Source: an uncultured Pelagibacteraceae bacterium (lineage in GTDB: Bacteria > Pseudomonadota > Alphaproteobacteria > Pelagibacterales > Pelagibacteraceae). Taken from it: 51,881 bases of DNA. The stretch's first letter is position 1. Every line of letters starts with the position of its first letter. The notes below the pieces were generated by a model. It searched no databases. It had not been told where the DNA came from and saw nothing but the letters and a program-made list of their open reading frames with translations. The position numbers and the translations under genes are program-made. Shown here one piece after another: positions 37,709 through 45,947 of the stretch. The stretch is from positions 1 through 51,881 of the forward strand of contig CACIKS010000005.1 in the NCBI GenBank assembly GCA_902587295.1. The letters run 5' to 3'.

Positions 37709-37723
37709 ACTTTCTTTCTTTAT

Positions 37724-37951
37724 TTAAAAAGCGAAAAGTATTATTAGCGCAACTACTAGTCCAAAGAGACCAGTTGCTTCTGCTAAAGCAAAACCCAAAA
37801 GTAAATTTGGGAACTGTTTTTGAGCTGCAGATGGATTACGCATAGCTCCAGATAGATAATTTCCGAATATCAATCCGATACCTACACCAGCTCCAGCTAA
37901 AGCAATTGCGGCTAATCCCGCACCGATCATTTTTGCTGCTTCTAGTTCCAT
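37724..37951 (-). CDS. atpE: F0F1 ATP synthase subunit c (proton ring)
   Basis: Forms the rotor ring. The 75-residue hairpin has a Gly-rich first helix (GAGVGIGLIFG), the polar loop RNPSAAQKQ and the carboxylate Glu58 in FALAEATGLF. In sodium-driven rings a Gln in GVGQG and a Ser/Thr after the Glu help bind the ion. Here these positions are Ile25 and Ala59, so proton coupling is expected. The gene has a perfect AGGAGG (complement of 37957-37962), fitting its high copy number in the complex. Confidence 0.98.
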   Translation of the reverse strand: MELEAAKMIGAGLAAIALAGAGVGIGLIFGNYLSGAMRNPSAAQKQFPNLLLGFALAEATGLFGLVVALIILFAF

Positions 37952-37956
37952 TTTTT

Positions 37957-37962
37957 CCTCCT
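37957..37962 (-). promoter_or_regulatory. atpE: Strong Shine-Dalgarno site of atpE
   Basis: AGGAGG on the minus strand, followed by five A and the ATG. It is one of the strongest ribosome binding sites seen in the window, where many genes have none, and probably raises c-subunit output relative to the other F0 subunits. Confidence 0.75.
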
Positions 37963-37968
37963 TTTTTG

Positions 37969-38700
37969 TTAGTGATGTAAATTTAGTGCATCATTCAAAT
38001 ATATGCATGTAAGAATTGCAAAAACATATGCTTGTAAAAACGCAACTAAAATTTCTAAACCCGTTAGGGCAACTGAAAAGCTTAGCGGAAGCCATCCACC
38101 GATCAAACCTAGGCTTACTACAAATCCACCAAATACTTTCAACATCGTATGACCTGCCATCATATTAGCAAACAATCTTACTGATAAACTAACAGGTCTA
38201 CTTAAATATGAAATTATTTCAATAATACTTATGATGGGTAATAAGACAAGTGGGACACCACTTGGCACAAAAATTTTTAAATATTTAAAACCGTGAATAA
38301 TAAAACCAAGCACAGTAACTCCTATAAAAATAAACATTGCGAATGTAAGTGTAACTATTATGTGACTAGTAACAGTAAATGAATAGGGGAGCATACCTAC
38401 CATATTACAAAATAAAATAAATACAAATAAACTGAAAATAAATGGAAAATATGGCTTGGCTTTTTTGCCTGCCGTATCACTAATCATTTTTGAAATAAAA
38501 TTATAAAGCATTTCTGAAATAAGTTGCAGTTTACCAGGTATCATTTTCTTTTCACGAGTTCCAAGAAGCAAAAGTGTAATTATTAAAACAGCACTTATAA
38601 CCATAAAAAGACTTGAATTTGTGAAAGATAAATTTATGCCAGAAATTTCTATTTCAGGACCAATCTTGTGTACTTTGAATTGGTGCATTGGATTTGCCAT
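37969..38700 (-). CDS. atpB: F0F1 ATP synthase subunit a
   Basis: The stator channel through which protons reach the c ring. The 243-residue membrane protein has five to six helices. The essential Arg is in LSVRLFANMMAGH near 173-185. GLEILVAFLQAYVFAILTCIYL near 213-234 is the conserved last helix with the channel Gln. The gap to atpI is 3 nt and to atpE 17 nt. Confidence 0.97.
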   Translation of the reverse strand: MANPMHQFKVHKIGPEIEISGINLSFTNSSLFMVISAVLIITLLLLGTREKKMIPGKLQLISEMLYNFISKMISDTAGKKAKPYFPFIFSLFVFILFCNMVGMLPYSFTVTSHIIVTLTFAMFIFIGVTVLGFIIHGFKYLKIFVPSGVPLVLLPIISIIEIISYLSRPVSLSVRLFANMMAGHTMLKVFGGFVVSLGLIGGWLPLSFSVALTGLEILVAFLQAYVFAILTCIYLNDALNLHH

Positions 38701-38703
38701 AAT

Positions 38704-39003
38704 TTAATCTCCACCTTTTTGCATTCTTTTTGCAGCTCTAATTACATTTGTTATTCCTGCAACGGCTCCAAAAAGAAAAAAAACAATAATCAACAATGGT
38801 TTAGTACCAAACCAACTATCCAAAATAAACCCAATAATTGTCCCAACAACAACTGCAGCAACAAGTTCCGTTCCAAGTTTAAAAGCATTTCCAAGAAAAA
38901 CGCCTTTTTTTTCATTTGTGTCAGAATTTTTATTTTTTAATTTAGATTTTGCAATTTTTAGGCGAGTTTTTAGATCATTTAAATCGCTCATTAATTTAAG
39001 CAA
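38704..39003 (-). CDS. atpI: ATP synthase accessory protein AtpI/AtpZ-like
   Basis: A 99-residue membrane protein with a charged N-terminal part and two helices (about 44-62 and 70-88), including AVVVGTIIGFILDSWFGTKP and FLFGAVAGITNVIRA. The family helps assemble the c ring and may carry magnesium. It overlaps the end of smc by 8 nt and opens the F0 cluster. The F1 genes are not nearby, as is usual in alphaproteobacteria. Confidence 0.88.
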   Translation of the reverse strand: MLKLMSDLNDLKTRLKIAKSKLKNKNSDTNEKKGVFLGNAFKLGTELVAAVVVGTIIGFILDSWFGTKPLLIIVFFLFGAVAGITNVIRAAKRMQKGGD

Positions 39004-41575
39004 CCAACTCCTCGGCTTTTTGTAAATCTACAGCAACGAGTTTACTAATACCTTTCTCAGGCATTGTAACACCATATAATCTGTTCATTTTAGACATAGT
39101 TAAAGCATGATGGCTGATAATTATAAATTTTGTCTTAGTTATAGAAATTAGTTGGTCTAATAGTGAGCAAAATCTTGTAACATTTGCATCATCTAGCGGC
39201 GCATCAACCTCATCTAAAATGCAAATAGGGGAAGGATTTGTTAAAAAAATCGCAAATACTAATGAAATGGCAGTCAGAGCCTGCTCACCTCCCGAAAGAA
39301 GAGTTATAGATTGTAATCTTTTACCAGGTGGTGATACTAGCATTTCCAATCCTGCTTCAAGAGGATCATCTGAGTCAACTAGTTCCAGTTTAGCATTTCC
39401 ACCATTAAAAAGTTTTGTAAAAACTTCATTAAATTTTCTGTTAACTTTATCAAAGGCTTCCAATAGTCTTTCTCGACCTTTTTGATTTAATTCGTTTATA
39501 CTTGTTTTTAATTTAACTATTGCTGATACAAGGTCGGCTCTGTCTTCTTCCATTTTCTTGATTATTTTTTTAAATTTTTCTGTTTCAACATCTGCTCTTA
39601 AGTTAACGGAACCTAAAGACTCTCTATCTTTTTTCATTTTACCTAATTTTATCTCCTGGGATTCAACCGATGGTATTTTTTCAACATTAGCCAAATCGGA
39701 AATAGATAATAAATTATTTACATTCTCAATTTTAATTTCATTTTTAATTAGATATATCAAATCCATTTTTCTCTGGTCTATTCCTTCTATCGTTGCTTCA
39801 AGTCTTGCTTTATTTTCTCTTGAGATTGTAAATTTTTCTTGTACTAATTTTAAATTTTTATTTATAGAGTTATATTTATTTTCAATTTGTTCAATTTCTT
39901 TATCAAACTCTTCATTTTGCCTTTTTGTATTTTCTAGATTTTGAATATTTTGACCCTTGCTAATACCAATTTTTTCTGGATTTTTTTGGTTTTCCTCTAA
40001 TTCAAGTTCTATTTTATTTTTTCTCTCATTTAGATTTAAAACCATTTTCTCTGAATTTGTTTTTAAGTCTCTCCAATTTTCAAGTTCTTGATCGATATTT
40101 TTAATTCTCTCTTTTCTTTTAATTGAATCACCTCTTATCGTTTGATTTTTTCCGTAAGATAATGCATATTTTTCTTGAGAGTTAGTTATATTTAAAATTA
40201 ATTCTTTTATATTTATCCCCAACTCATTTCTATCTATTGTTTCAATATTATCTATTTGTTCTTTTAATAAATTATTTAAATTCTCCAGATTTTTATTGGC
40301 TTCTTGAATGTTTGATCTTTTTAAATTACCTAGTGCAGTATTATTTATTTCTTCAAACCTTTTAAGAATTTTAAGTTGTCCACCCAGGTCTACTGAATCT
40401 AATTTTTTTCCCAAAAATGAATCAAGTTTTATTTGTTTATCTTTTAATTCACTTTTCGAAACATCCAAATCTATTTCGGATCTTTTTTCGATATCAATCA
40501 ATTGTTTTTCTGTTTTTATTAATTCATTTTTTTCTTCTAATATTCTTTTTTCATTTAAAGATGCATCAATTGAAATACTTTTTTCTCTTTCAAGATCCGA
40601 CTCTACAACTTTAATATTGGTTAACAGTTTTGAATTTAAATTTTTTACTCTTTTTTCTTCCTCATTTAAGTTTGCTGTTTCTAAATTAATTTTTTGAATT
40701 CTAGAGAGATTTTCAATTTTTTTGTCTCTCAAAGGCTGTAATTTTTTATTTTCTTCGTTTATCAGATTGTTATTATTATCCATATCAACTCTTATAGTTG
40801 AAATTTCGTCGTCAACTTTTTTTAATTTTTCCTTAACCTCATTAGTTTCCTTTTCTATTTCTTGAAGTTTTAAGTAGTACAGTCCTGCTTCTACTGTTTT
40901 TATTTTTTCAGATATATCTTTATATCTAGTTGCCTCTTCAGCTTGTTTTTTTAAACTGTCTAATTGTTTCTCTTGTTGTTTTTTAAGTTCGTCAGCTCTC
41001 TTTAGATTATTTTCTGCAGCATTTAATCTTGTCTCTGCCTCGTGTCTTCTTATATGTATCCCGGAAATTCCTGCTGCCTCTTCCAATACAGATTTTCTTT
41101 CAACAGGTTTTGCAGTAACAATCATCCCTATTTTTCCTTGACTTATTATTGACGGAGAATGTGCACCAGTAGATAAATCAGCAAAAAAAGTTTGCACATC
41201 TTTTGCCCTTACTTCTTTTTCATTAATAAAATATTTGGATCCTTTGTCTCTTTCTATTCTTCTTTTTATATTAATCTCATCTAATTCAATAAAGCGACCT
41301 TGCCCTTCTTTTTGCGAGTTATCTAAAGTTATAATAACTTCTGAAATATTTTTCGGGGGTTTATTTGAAGTCCCAGAAAATATTACATCTTCCATTCCTG
41401 AACCTCTCATACTTTTTGCAGAAGTTTCACCCATACACCATCTTAATGCTTCAACAATATTTGATTTACCACATCCGTTCGGTCCTACTATTCCAGTTAG
41501 TCCGTTTTGAATCATAAAAGTGGTCTTATCAAAAAAAGACTTAAAACCATTTATTTCTAATTTTTTAAAGTTCAT
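38996..41575 (-). CDS. smc: Chromosome segregation ATPase SMC, unusually short
   Basis: Organises and compacts chromosomes. The N-terminal head has Walker A GPNGCGKSN near 32-40. The C-terminal head has the signature LLSGGEQALTAISL near 760, Walker B CILDEVDAPLDD near 785 and the switch His in IISHHALTMSKM. Between them is a long coiled coil. At 859 residues it is some 300 shorter than typical SMC (about 1150-1190), and I cannot recognise a hinge domain with its Gly-rich dimer motifs in the middle. Both heads look intact, so the gene is not degraded. It lies between the dsbA-like gene and atpI with almost no spacing. A RecN-like identity is unlikely because the head motifs match SMC. Confidence 0.9.
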   Translation of the reverse strand: MNFKKLEINGFKSFFDKTTFMIQNGLTGIVGPNGCGKSNIVEALRWCMGETSAKSMRGSGMEDVIFSGTSNKPPKNISEVIITLDNSQKEGQGRFIELDEINIKRRIERDKGSKYFINEKEVRAKDVQTFFADLSTGAHSPSIISQGKIGMIVTAKPVERKSVLEEAAGISGIHIRRHEAETRLNAAENNLKRADELKKQQEKQLDSLKKQAEEATRYKDISEKIKTVEAGLYYLKLQEIEKETNEVKEKLKKVDDEISTIRVDMDNNNNLINEENKKLQPLRDKKIENLSRIQKINLETANLNEEEKRVKNLNSKLLTNIKVVESDLEREKSISIDASLNEKRILEEKNELIKTEKQLIDIEKRSEIDLDVSKSELKDKQIKLDSFLGKKLDSVDLGGQLKILKRFEEINNTALGNLKRSNIQEANKNLENLNNLLKEQIDNIETIDRNELGINIKELILNITNSQEKYALSYGKNQTIRGDSIKRKERIKNIDQELENWRDLKTNSEKMVLNLNERKNKIELELEENQKNPEKIGISKGQNIQNLENTKRQNEEFDKEIEQIENKYNSINKNLKLVQEKFTISRENKARLEATIEGIDQRKMDLIYLIKNEIKIENVNNLLSISDLANVEKIPSVESQEIKLGKMKKDRESLGSVNLRADVETEKFKKIIKKMEEDRADLVSAIVKLKTSINELNQKGRERLLEAFDKVNRKFNEVFTKLFNGGNAKLELVDSDDPLEAGLEMLVSPPGKRLQSITLLSGGEQALTAISLVFAIFLTNPSPICILDEVDAPLDDANVTRFCSLLDQLISITKTKFIIISHHALTMSKMNRLYGVTMPEKGISKLVAVDLQKAEELVA

Positions 41576-41576
41576 T

Positions 41577-42179
41577 TTAAAAATATTTTTTAATTACTTT
41601 TTTAAAAGATTCGTACTCGTATTTTCCCTCATATATTTTCTCATTTATCAAAATAGTTGGTGTTGAAGTAATAGAGTATTTTTTACTTCCACTAATCCTT
41701 ACATTTAAAATTTCATCTTCTAAATTTTCATTCTCCAAACAACTTTTTATATTAACATCATTCAGATCATAATTCTTTGCCATTTTTATTAGTTTGGAAT
41801 TAATACTGTTAATATCTGATCCAGCTGCCCAAACATCCTGTTTTTTGTAAAGTTCATTTAAAAAATCAATCCTTTTTTTATTATCTTTAATACATCTAAG
41901 AACTTTTTCCGCATTTAGTGCAGCCAAATCCAATGGAAAGCTATGGTGTTCAAATTTTAAAATATTCGTATCAATAAATTCTTCTTTTAAGTTATAAAAA
42001 ATTTTTTTATGAAAATCTGCACAATATGGACAGGTAAGAGAAGAAAAAACTTTTACAATAACTTTCGCATTTTCATTACCTATTGATATAAAATTTTTTT
42101 TCTCTGTTGCAAAATTATCAGTTAAAAATAAAAAAAATGAAAAAAAAACAATATAATAATTTGAAATTTTTCTAAGCAT
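41577..42179 (-). CDS. DsbA-family thiol-disulfide oxidoreductase
   Basis: A periplasmic thioredoxin-fold protein of the DsbA/DsbG-like Thioredoxin_4 group. Starting at 42179 the 200-residue product has a signal peptide (MLRKISNYYIVFFSFFLFL) and the CPYC active site in LTCPYCADFHKK near 43-54. The cis-Pro segment is SITSTPTILINEKIYEG near 170. An upstream start at 42209 would add ten residues before the signal peptide and overlap dciA, so I reject it. The dciA-dsbA-smc order is usual in alphaproteobacteria. Confidence 0.87.
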   Translation of the reverse strand: MLRKISNYYIVFFSFFLFLTDNFATEKKNFISIGNENAKVIVKVFSSLTCPYCADFHKKIFYNLKEEFIDTNILKFEHHSFPLDLAALNAEKVLRCIKDNKKRIDFLNELYKKQDVWAAGSDINSINSKLIKMAKNYDLNDVNIKSCLENENLEDEILNVRISGSKKYSITSTPTILINEKIYEGKYEYESFKKVIKKYF

Positions 42180-42180
42180 T

Positions 42181-42672
42181 TTAATTTTTTTTTCCACTAA
42201 AGACGTCAATTAAATTTTTAAGTTTTTTCTTTAATTCTATGTTATTAAGATTTTCAATTTTTTTGTGATATTTAGATCTTCTCACTTTATTCAAGCTATG
42301 CACTTTTTTAGTCTCAATTTTTTCTTTAATTAAATACAGTCTAATTTCTTTTATATATTGGTATCCGAAAAAGGCATTAATTTTTTCTATTATGTCCTTT
42401 TTGTTGTATTCAATTAACAATTGTTCACCATGTTTTATATTTAAAAATAAAGTTCCATTTTTTAACTCTCTTCCAGTTTTAATTGACTTTGGGTAGCACA
42501 CACTTGATATTTTTTTACCCACAAGCTCTGGCCAATTATTGATTATCGTGGAATAATTGTGGCCACCCTTTCTTAAAATTGTTTTTAATTCGCTGGGAAG
42601 GGTTTTTGACACAGGTCTTAATCCTTGAATAGAATATTTAGTTTTATTAGTATATTTTTTTTTATTATGCAT
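42181..42672 (-). CDS. dciA: DUF721 / DciA-like protein
   Basis: A 163-residue protein with the DUF721 core: IINNWPELVGKKISSVCYPKSI near 43-64, then LFLNIKHGEQLLIEYNKKDIIEKINAFFGYQ near 75-105. In many bacteria DciA loads the replicative helicase DnaB, and alphaproteobacteria lack DnaC, which supports this role. It heads the 16-gene minus-strand run. Its ATG shares the palindrome ATGCAT (42667-42672) with the divergent mutY, so both proteins begin Met-His-Asn. The Lys-rich tail is not recognised. Confidence 0.82.
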   Translation of the reverse strand: MHNKKKYTNKTKYSIQGLRPVSKTLPSELKTILRKGGHNYSTIINNWPELVGKKISSVCYPKSIKTGRELKNGTLFLNIKHGEQLLIEYNKKDIIEKINAFFGYQYIKEIRLYLIKEKIETKKVHSLNKVRRSKYHKKIENLNNIELKKKLKNLIDVFSGKKN

Positions 42673-43668
42673 AACTATAATAATTTATCAAAAAAGATTA
42701 TTTGTTGGTATGATAATAATAAACGTACTTTACCTTGGCGTGTATCATTTAATTCGTCGCAAAAGCTTTATTACAGATTATTAAGCGAATTTATGTTGCA
42801 ACAAACTAAAGTAAATACCGTAATTCCTTATTTCAAAAGGTTTACAAAAAAAATTAAAAATTTAAAGAAACTTTCTACAACCAGAGAAAGAAGGGTTCTT
42901 AAACTTTGGGAGGGTCTTGGTTACTATCGTAGAGCAAAAAATCTTCTTAAAACAGCAAAAATTATTGCAAATGACAAAAAGTTAATCTTACCAAAAAGTT
43001 TGATCGATATAAAAAAACTACCAGGAATTGGTGACTATACTGGAAATGTATTATTGGCTTTAGTTTATAATCAACCTCGACTAGGTATTGATGGAAATGT
43101 CAAAAGAGTTTTATCAAGGATACATAATAAGCAAGAAAAAAAATTAGATTTCAAAGCAATTATCGAGAAAAATAAAAAAGAATTATTTCATCATAATAGA
43201 AATTCAGATTTTGCTGAAGCAGTTATGGAGTTTGGTGCTATAATTTGTAAACCACAGAAGCCACTATGCATCAACTGTCCAATTAAAAAAAATTGCAAAT
43301 TTTATAGATCTAATAACAAGATAAAATTATCTAACTCGATCAAAATTAATAAAAAAAGTTATAATATTTTTTGCTATTTAAATAAAAAAAAACAAATTGG
43401 ATTAAGAAAAAATCTTGGTTTTGGGTTTTTAAGAGAATTCAATTTGCCAATTATTGAAGAAAAATCTACTAGAAAAAAATTAAAAAACTGGAACTTTTTG
43501 TGTAATTATAAAAACTCCATTTCAAACAAAAAAATAGATATTGATTTATATTATAAATTTTCTAAAAAAATTCCGAAAGATTTAAATTGGTTTTCCTTGT
43601 ATACTAAAAAAGAATTTATACCTACTTTTACAAAAAAAATATTTAAACAAGTAGAAAATTTATACTAA
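42667..43668 (+). CDS. mutY: A/G-specific adenine glycosylase
   Basis: Removes adenine mispaired with 8-oxoguanine. The 333-residue protein has the catalytic Glu region LSEFMLQQTKVNTV near 36-49, the helix-hairpin-helix LPGIGDYTGNVLLAL near 116-130, the catalytic Asp in LGIDGNVKRVLSR near 138-150, and the 4Fe-4S ligands CKPQKPLCINCPIKKNC near 197-213. I start at 42667 (MHNYNNLSKK) because it matches the family N-terminus. A longer form from 42625 would reach into dciA. The C-terminal 8-oxoG recognition domain is reduced but present. The TAA overlaps the next start. Confidence 0.95.
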   Translation: MHNYNNLSKKIICWYDNNKRTLPWRVSFNSSQKLYYRLLSEFMLQQTKVNTVIPYFKRFTKKIKNLKKLSTTRERRVLKLWEGLGYYRRAKNLLKTAKIIANDKKLILPKSLIDIKKLPGIGDYTGNVLLALVYNQPRLGIDGNVKRVLSRIHNKQEKKLDFKAIIEKNKKELFHHNRNSDFAEAVMEFGAIICKPQKPLCINCPIKKNCKFYRSNNKIKLSNSIKINKKSYNIFCYLNKKKQIGLRKNLGFGFLREFNLPIIEEKSTRKKLKNWNFLCNYKNSISNKKIDIDLYYKFSKKIPKDLNWFSLYTKKEFIPTFTKKIFKQVENLY

Positions 43669-44804
43669 TGAAAAAAAAGTTAGCAGTAATCGGTTGTGGT
43701 ATTGCAGGTTTAACAGTAGCAAATCTGTTTAAAAATAATTCTAACTTCGATTTAAAGTTATATGAAAGAAAAAAAGAGCTTAGTCTCGAGGAAGGTTATG
43801 GAATTCAACTTTCGCCTAATAGTGTTTCTGTTTTGAATAAAATAAATTTTTCTAACATACAGAATAATAGTTTTTTCAATCCTTCCAAATTAAATTTCTA
43901 TTCTAGTGACAATAAAAAGATTTGCGATTTGAATTTAGAGAGGTTCAATAAGAACTCTTATAAATACACCACTTTAAAAAGATCAACTTTAATTGAATTT
44001 TTAAAAACTGATTTATTTTATAATAATATTAAATTTGGAAAAGAGGTAAAAAGAGTTTCCAAAATTAAAGAAAAATTATTAATAAATTTTAATGACAATA
44101 CTAACGATCTAGTAGATTATTTAATTATTTCAGATGGTATTTTTTCTAAAACAAAATCTATTGTGGAAAGTGTAAATATTCAACCAGTTTACAGCGGATC
44201 AATTGCAGTAAGATCACTAATCAAAGTTCAAGAAGATTTTCCATTTGATAAAAAAAATATATCTTTAATAATGTTGAAAAATGCGCACATAGTAATTTAT
44301 CCAATTAACAAAAAGGGTGAATTGAATTTAGTTTGTATAATAAGACAAAAATTTTCAAAAAAAATAGATGTAAATTTACTAATTAAAACAGAAATAATTT
44401 CTCAAAATAAAAATTTAGAAAATCTATTTAATAACTATTTAGAATTTTGGCCTGTTTATGAGACAAAAAAGCCATATAGATCAACTTATGAAAATTTATT
44501 TTACTTAGGAGATGCTTTTTATACGTTTACCCCAACAATGGCTCAAGGTGCCTCACAATCTATTGAATCGGCTTATGAATTATTCAATTTATTATCAAAC
44601 GATACAAAAGATTTACAAAATGTTTACTTTCAAAAAAGGCTGAATAAAATTAGATTAGTTAATAAGAGATCCAGGTTGAACTACTATTCTTTCCATTTAT
44701 CGAACCCGCTGATGGTTAAAACTAGAAATTTTTTACTTAAAAAATTTATAAAAAGTGAGAAATTTTTAGATAGCTATTTAGGAAATATTTACCAAACAAT
44801 TTAA
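43668..44804 (+). CDS. FAD-dependent monooxygenase (UbiH / salicylate hydroxylase superfamily)
   Basis: A 378-residue group A flavin hydroxylase. It has the FAD fold LAVIGCGIAGLTVANLF near 4-20, GIQLSPNSVSVLNKI near 46-60 as in the salicylate hydroxylase branch, and FYLGDAFYTFTPTMAQGASQSIESA near 277-301. The usual GDAAH motif is changed to GDAFY. A ubiquinone ring hydroxylase role is plausible because ubiA lies in the same window, but an aromatic-substrate or other role is equally open. It begins on the last base of the mutY stop. Its own stop overlaps that of the convergent ccrM. Confidence 0.8.
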   Translation: MKKKLAVIGCGIAGLTVANLFKNNSNFDLKLYERKKELSLEEGYGIQLSPNSVSVLNKINFSNIQNNSFFNPSKLNFYSSDNKKICDLNLERFNKNSYKYTTLKRSTLIEFLKTDLFYNNIKFGKEVKRVSKIKEKLLINFNDNTNDLVDYLIISDGIFSKTKSIVESVNIQPVYSGSIAVRSLIKVQEDFPFDKKNISLIMLKNAHIVIYPINKKGELNLVCIIRQKFSKKIDVNLLIKTEIISQNKNLENLFNNYLEFWPVYETKKPYRSTYENLFYLGDAFYTFTPTMAQGASQSIESAYELFNLLSNDTKDLQNVYFQKRLNKIRLVNKRSRLNYYSFHLSNPLMVKTRNFLLKKFIKSEKFLDSYLGNIYQTI

Positions 44805-45868
44805 AGTGCTGGTCTTAATTTATTTCTTAATTCATCAATAGGTTTTAAACTATTGCCTGATTGATAATGCCAATAAGTCCACCCATTGCAACTTTCAGCA
44901 CCCAAAATCTTCGCTGCAACTTTATGTATAGAACCCTCCGTTTGATGATGCTTTAGGCTTCCATCTATCATTATTTTAGCATTATATTTCTTTTTTTGAT
45001 CAAAAAGTATTGTTCCTGGTTTTATCATCCCCATTTCTATTAAGGATCCAAAAGGTATTCTAGGTTTAGATTTCTTATTTTGAACTATATCTAAAAAATT
45101 ATCTTCAATGACTTTTGTGTTACCAATTCTCTCATTAGCTGAAAGGAAGTATTTTTTATCCTTTTCAATACCAAAATATTTTCTACCTAATTTCTTAGCA
45201 ACAACTGCTGTGGTTCCTGTTCCTAAAAATGGATCAAATATTAAATCTCCTTTATTTGTTGTAGCTAAAATAATTCTGTGTAATAAGGATTCAGGTTTTT
45301 GTGTTGAATGAATTTTCTTACCATTTTTTTTTAATCTTTCTTTTCCATTACAGATGGGAAAAGCCCAATCGGACCTCATTTGTAAATCATCATTAAAACA
45401 TTTTAAGGATTGATAGTTAAATGTGTATTTTGATTTTTTATTTTTTGAGGCCCAAATTAAAGTCTCATGTGCATTTGTAAAACGTGTTCCTTTAAAGTTA
45501 GGCATTGGATTTTTTTTCCTCCAAATAACATCATTTAAAATCCAATAATTAAGATTTTGAATATGATAACCAATTCTAAAAATATTGTGATATGTTCCTA
45601 TTACCCAAATAGAACCATTGTCTTTAAGAACTCTTTTGCATTCTTTTAACCAAATTCTGGAAAAATCATCATAATGTTTGAAGTTTGAAAATTTATCCCA
45701 CTTATCATTTACGCCATTAACTTTAGTATCATCAGGTCTTTTCAATTTTTTTCCGATTTGCATATAGTAAGGAGGATCTGCAAAAATTAAATCAAAAGTT
45801 TTATCAGGAATCTTTTTTAAAATTTCTAAAGAGTCTCCATTTACAATGTCATCAAAAAATTTGGTCAT
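44801..45868 (-). CDS. ccrM: CcrM-type DNA adenine-N6 methyltransferase (GANTC)
   Basis: Methylates the A of GANTC and times the cell cycle in alphaproteobacteria. The 355-residue protein has the DPPY motif near 31-34 before the SAM motif FDPFLGTGTTAVVAKKLGR near 216-234, the beta-class order. The target-recognition region between them contains NYWILNDVIWRKKNPMPNFKGTRF. A C-terminal RAMA-like domain (FGSLIEMGMIKPGTILF onward, then GWTYWHYQSG) matches CcrM. It is not beside a restriction enzyme. Two GANTC sites lie in the 79-nt leader, which fits the autoregulation known in Caulobacter. Confidence 0.95.
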   Translation of the reverse strand: MTKFFDDIVNGDSLEILKKIPDKTFDLIFADPPYYMQIGKKLKRPDDTKVNGVNDKWDKFSNFKHYDDFSRIWLKECKRVLKDNGSIWVIGTYHNIFRIGYHIQNLNYWILNDVIWRKKNPMPNFKGTRFTNAHETLIWASKNKKSKYTFNYQSLKCFNDDLQMRSDWAFPICNGKERLKKNGKKIHSTQKPESLLHRIILATTNKGDLIFDPFLGTGTTAVVAKKLGRKYFGIEKDKKYFLSANERIGNTKVIEDNFLDIVQNKKSKPRIPFGSLIEMGMIKPGTILFDQKKKYNAKIMIDGSLKHHQTEGSIHKVAAKILGAESCNGWTYWHYQSGNSLKPIDELRNKLRPAL

Positions 45869-45947
45869 TTATTGAATTCAACCTTAAATTGAATCAACCG
45901 TCAAATTTTTTTTTAAAAAAAATTGACCTATTATGTGCTGAGGATTC
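45869..45947 (-). promoter_or_regulatory. ccrM: ccrM leader with two GANTC sites
   Basis: GAATC at 45891-45895 and GATTC at 45943-45947, both GANTC and both cognate for the enzyme encoded just downstream. They are 52 nt apart. A TTGACG (complement near 45898-45903) may be the -35 of a promoter that overlaps the nearer site. Confidence 0.45.

Noticed and set aside
42180-42209. Longer N-terminus of the DsbA-like protein
   Set aside because: It would place ten residues before a good signal peptide and overlap dciA.
42625-42666. Longer N-terminus of MutY
   Set aside because: It extends into dciA on the other strand and does not match the MutY family start.
44801-45868. Restriction-modification system
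   Set aside because: The methyltransferase has the CcrM layout and RAMA-like tail and no endonuclease gene is nearby.
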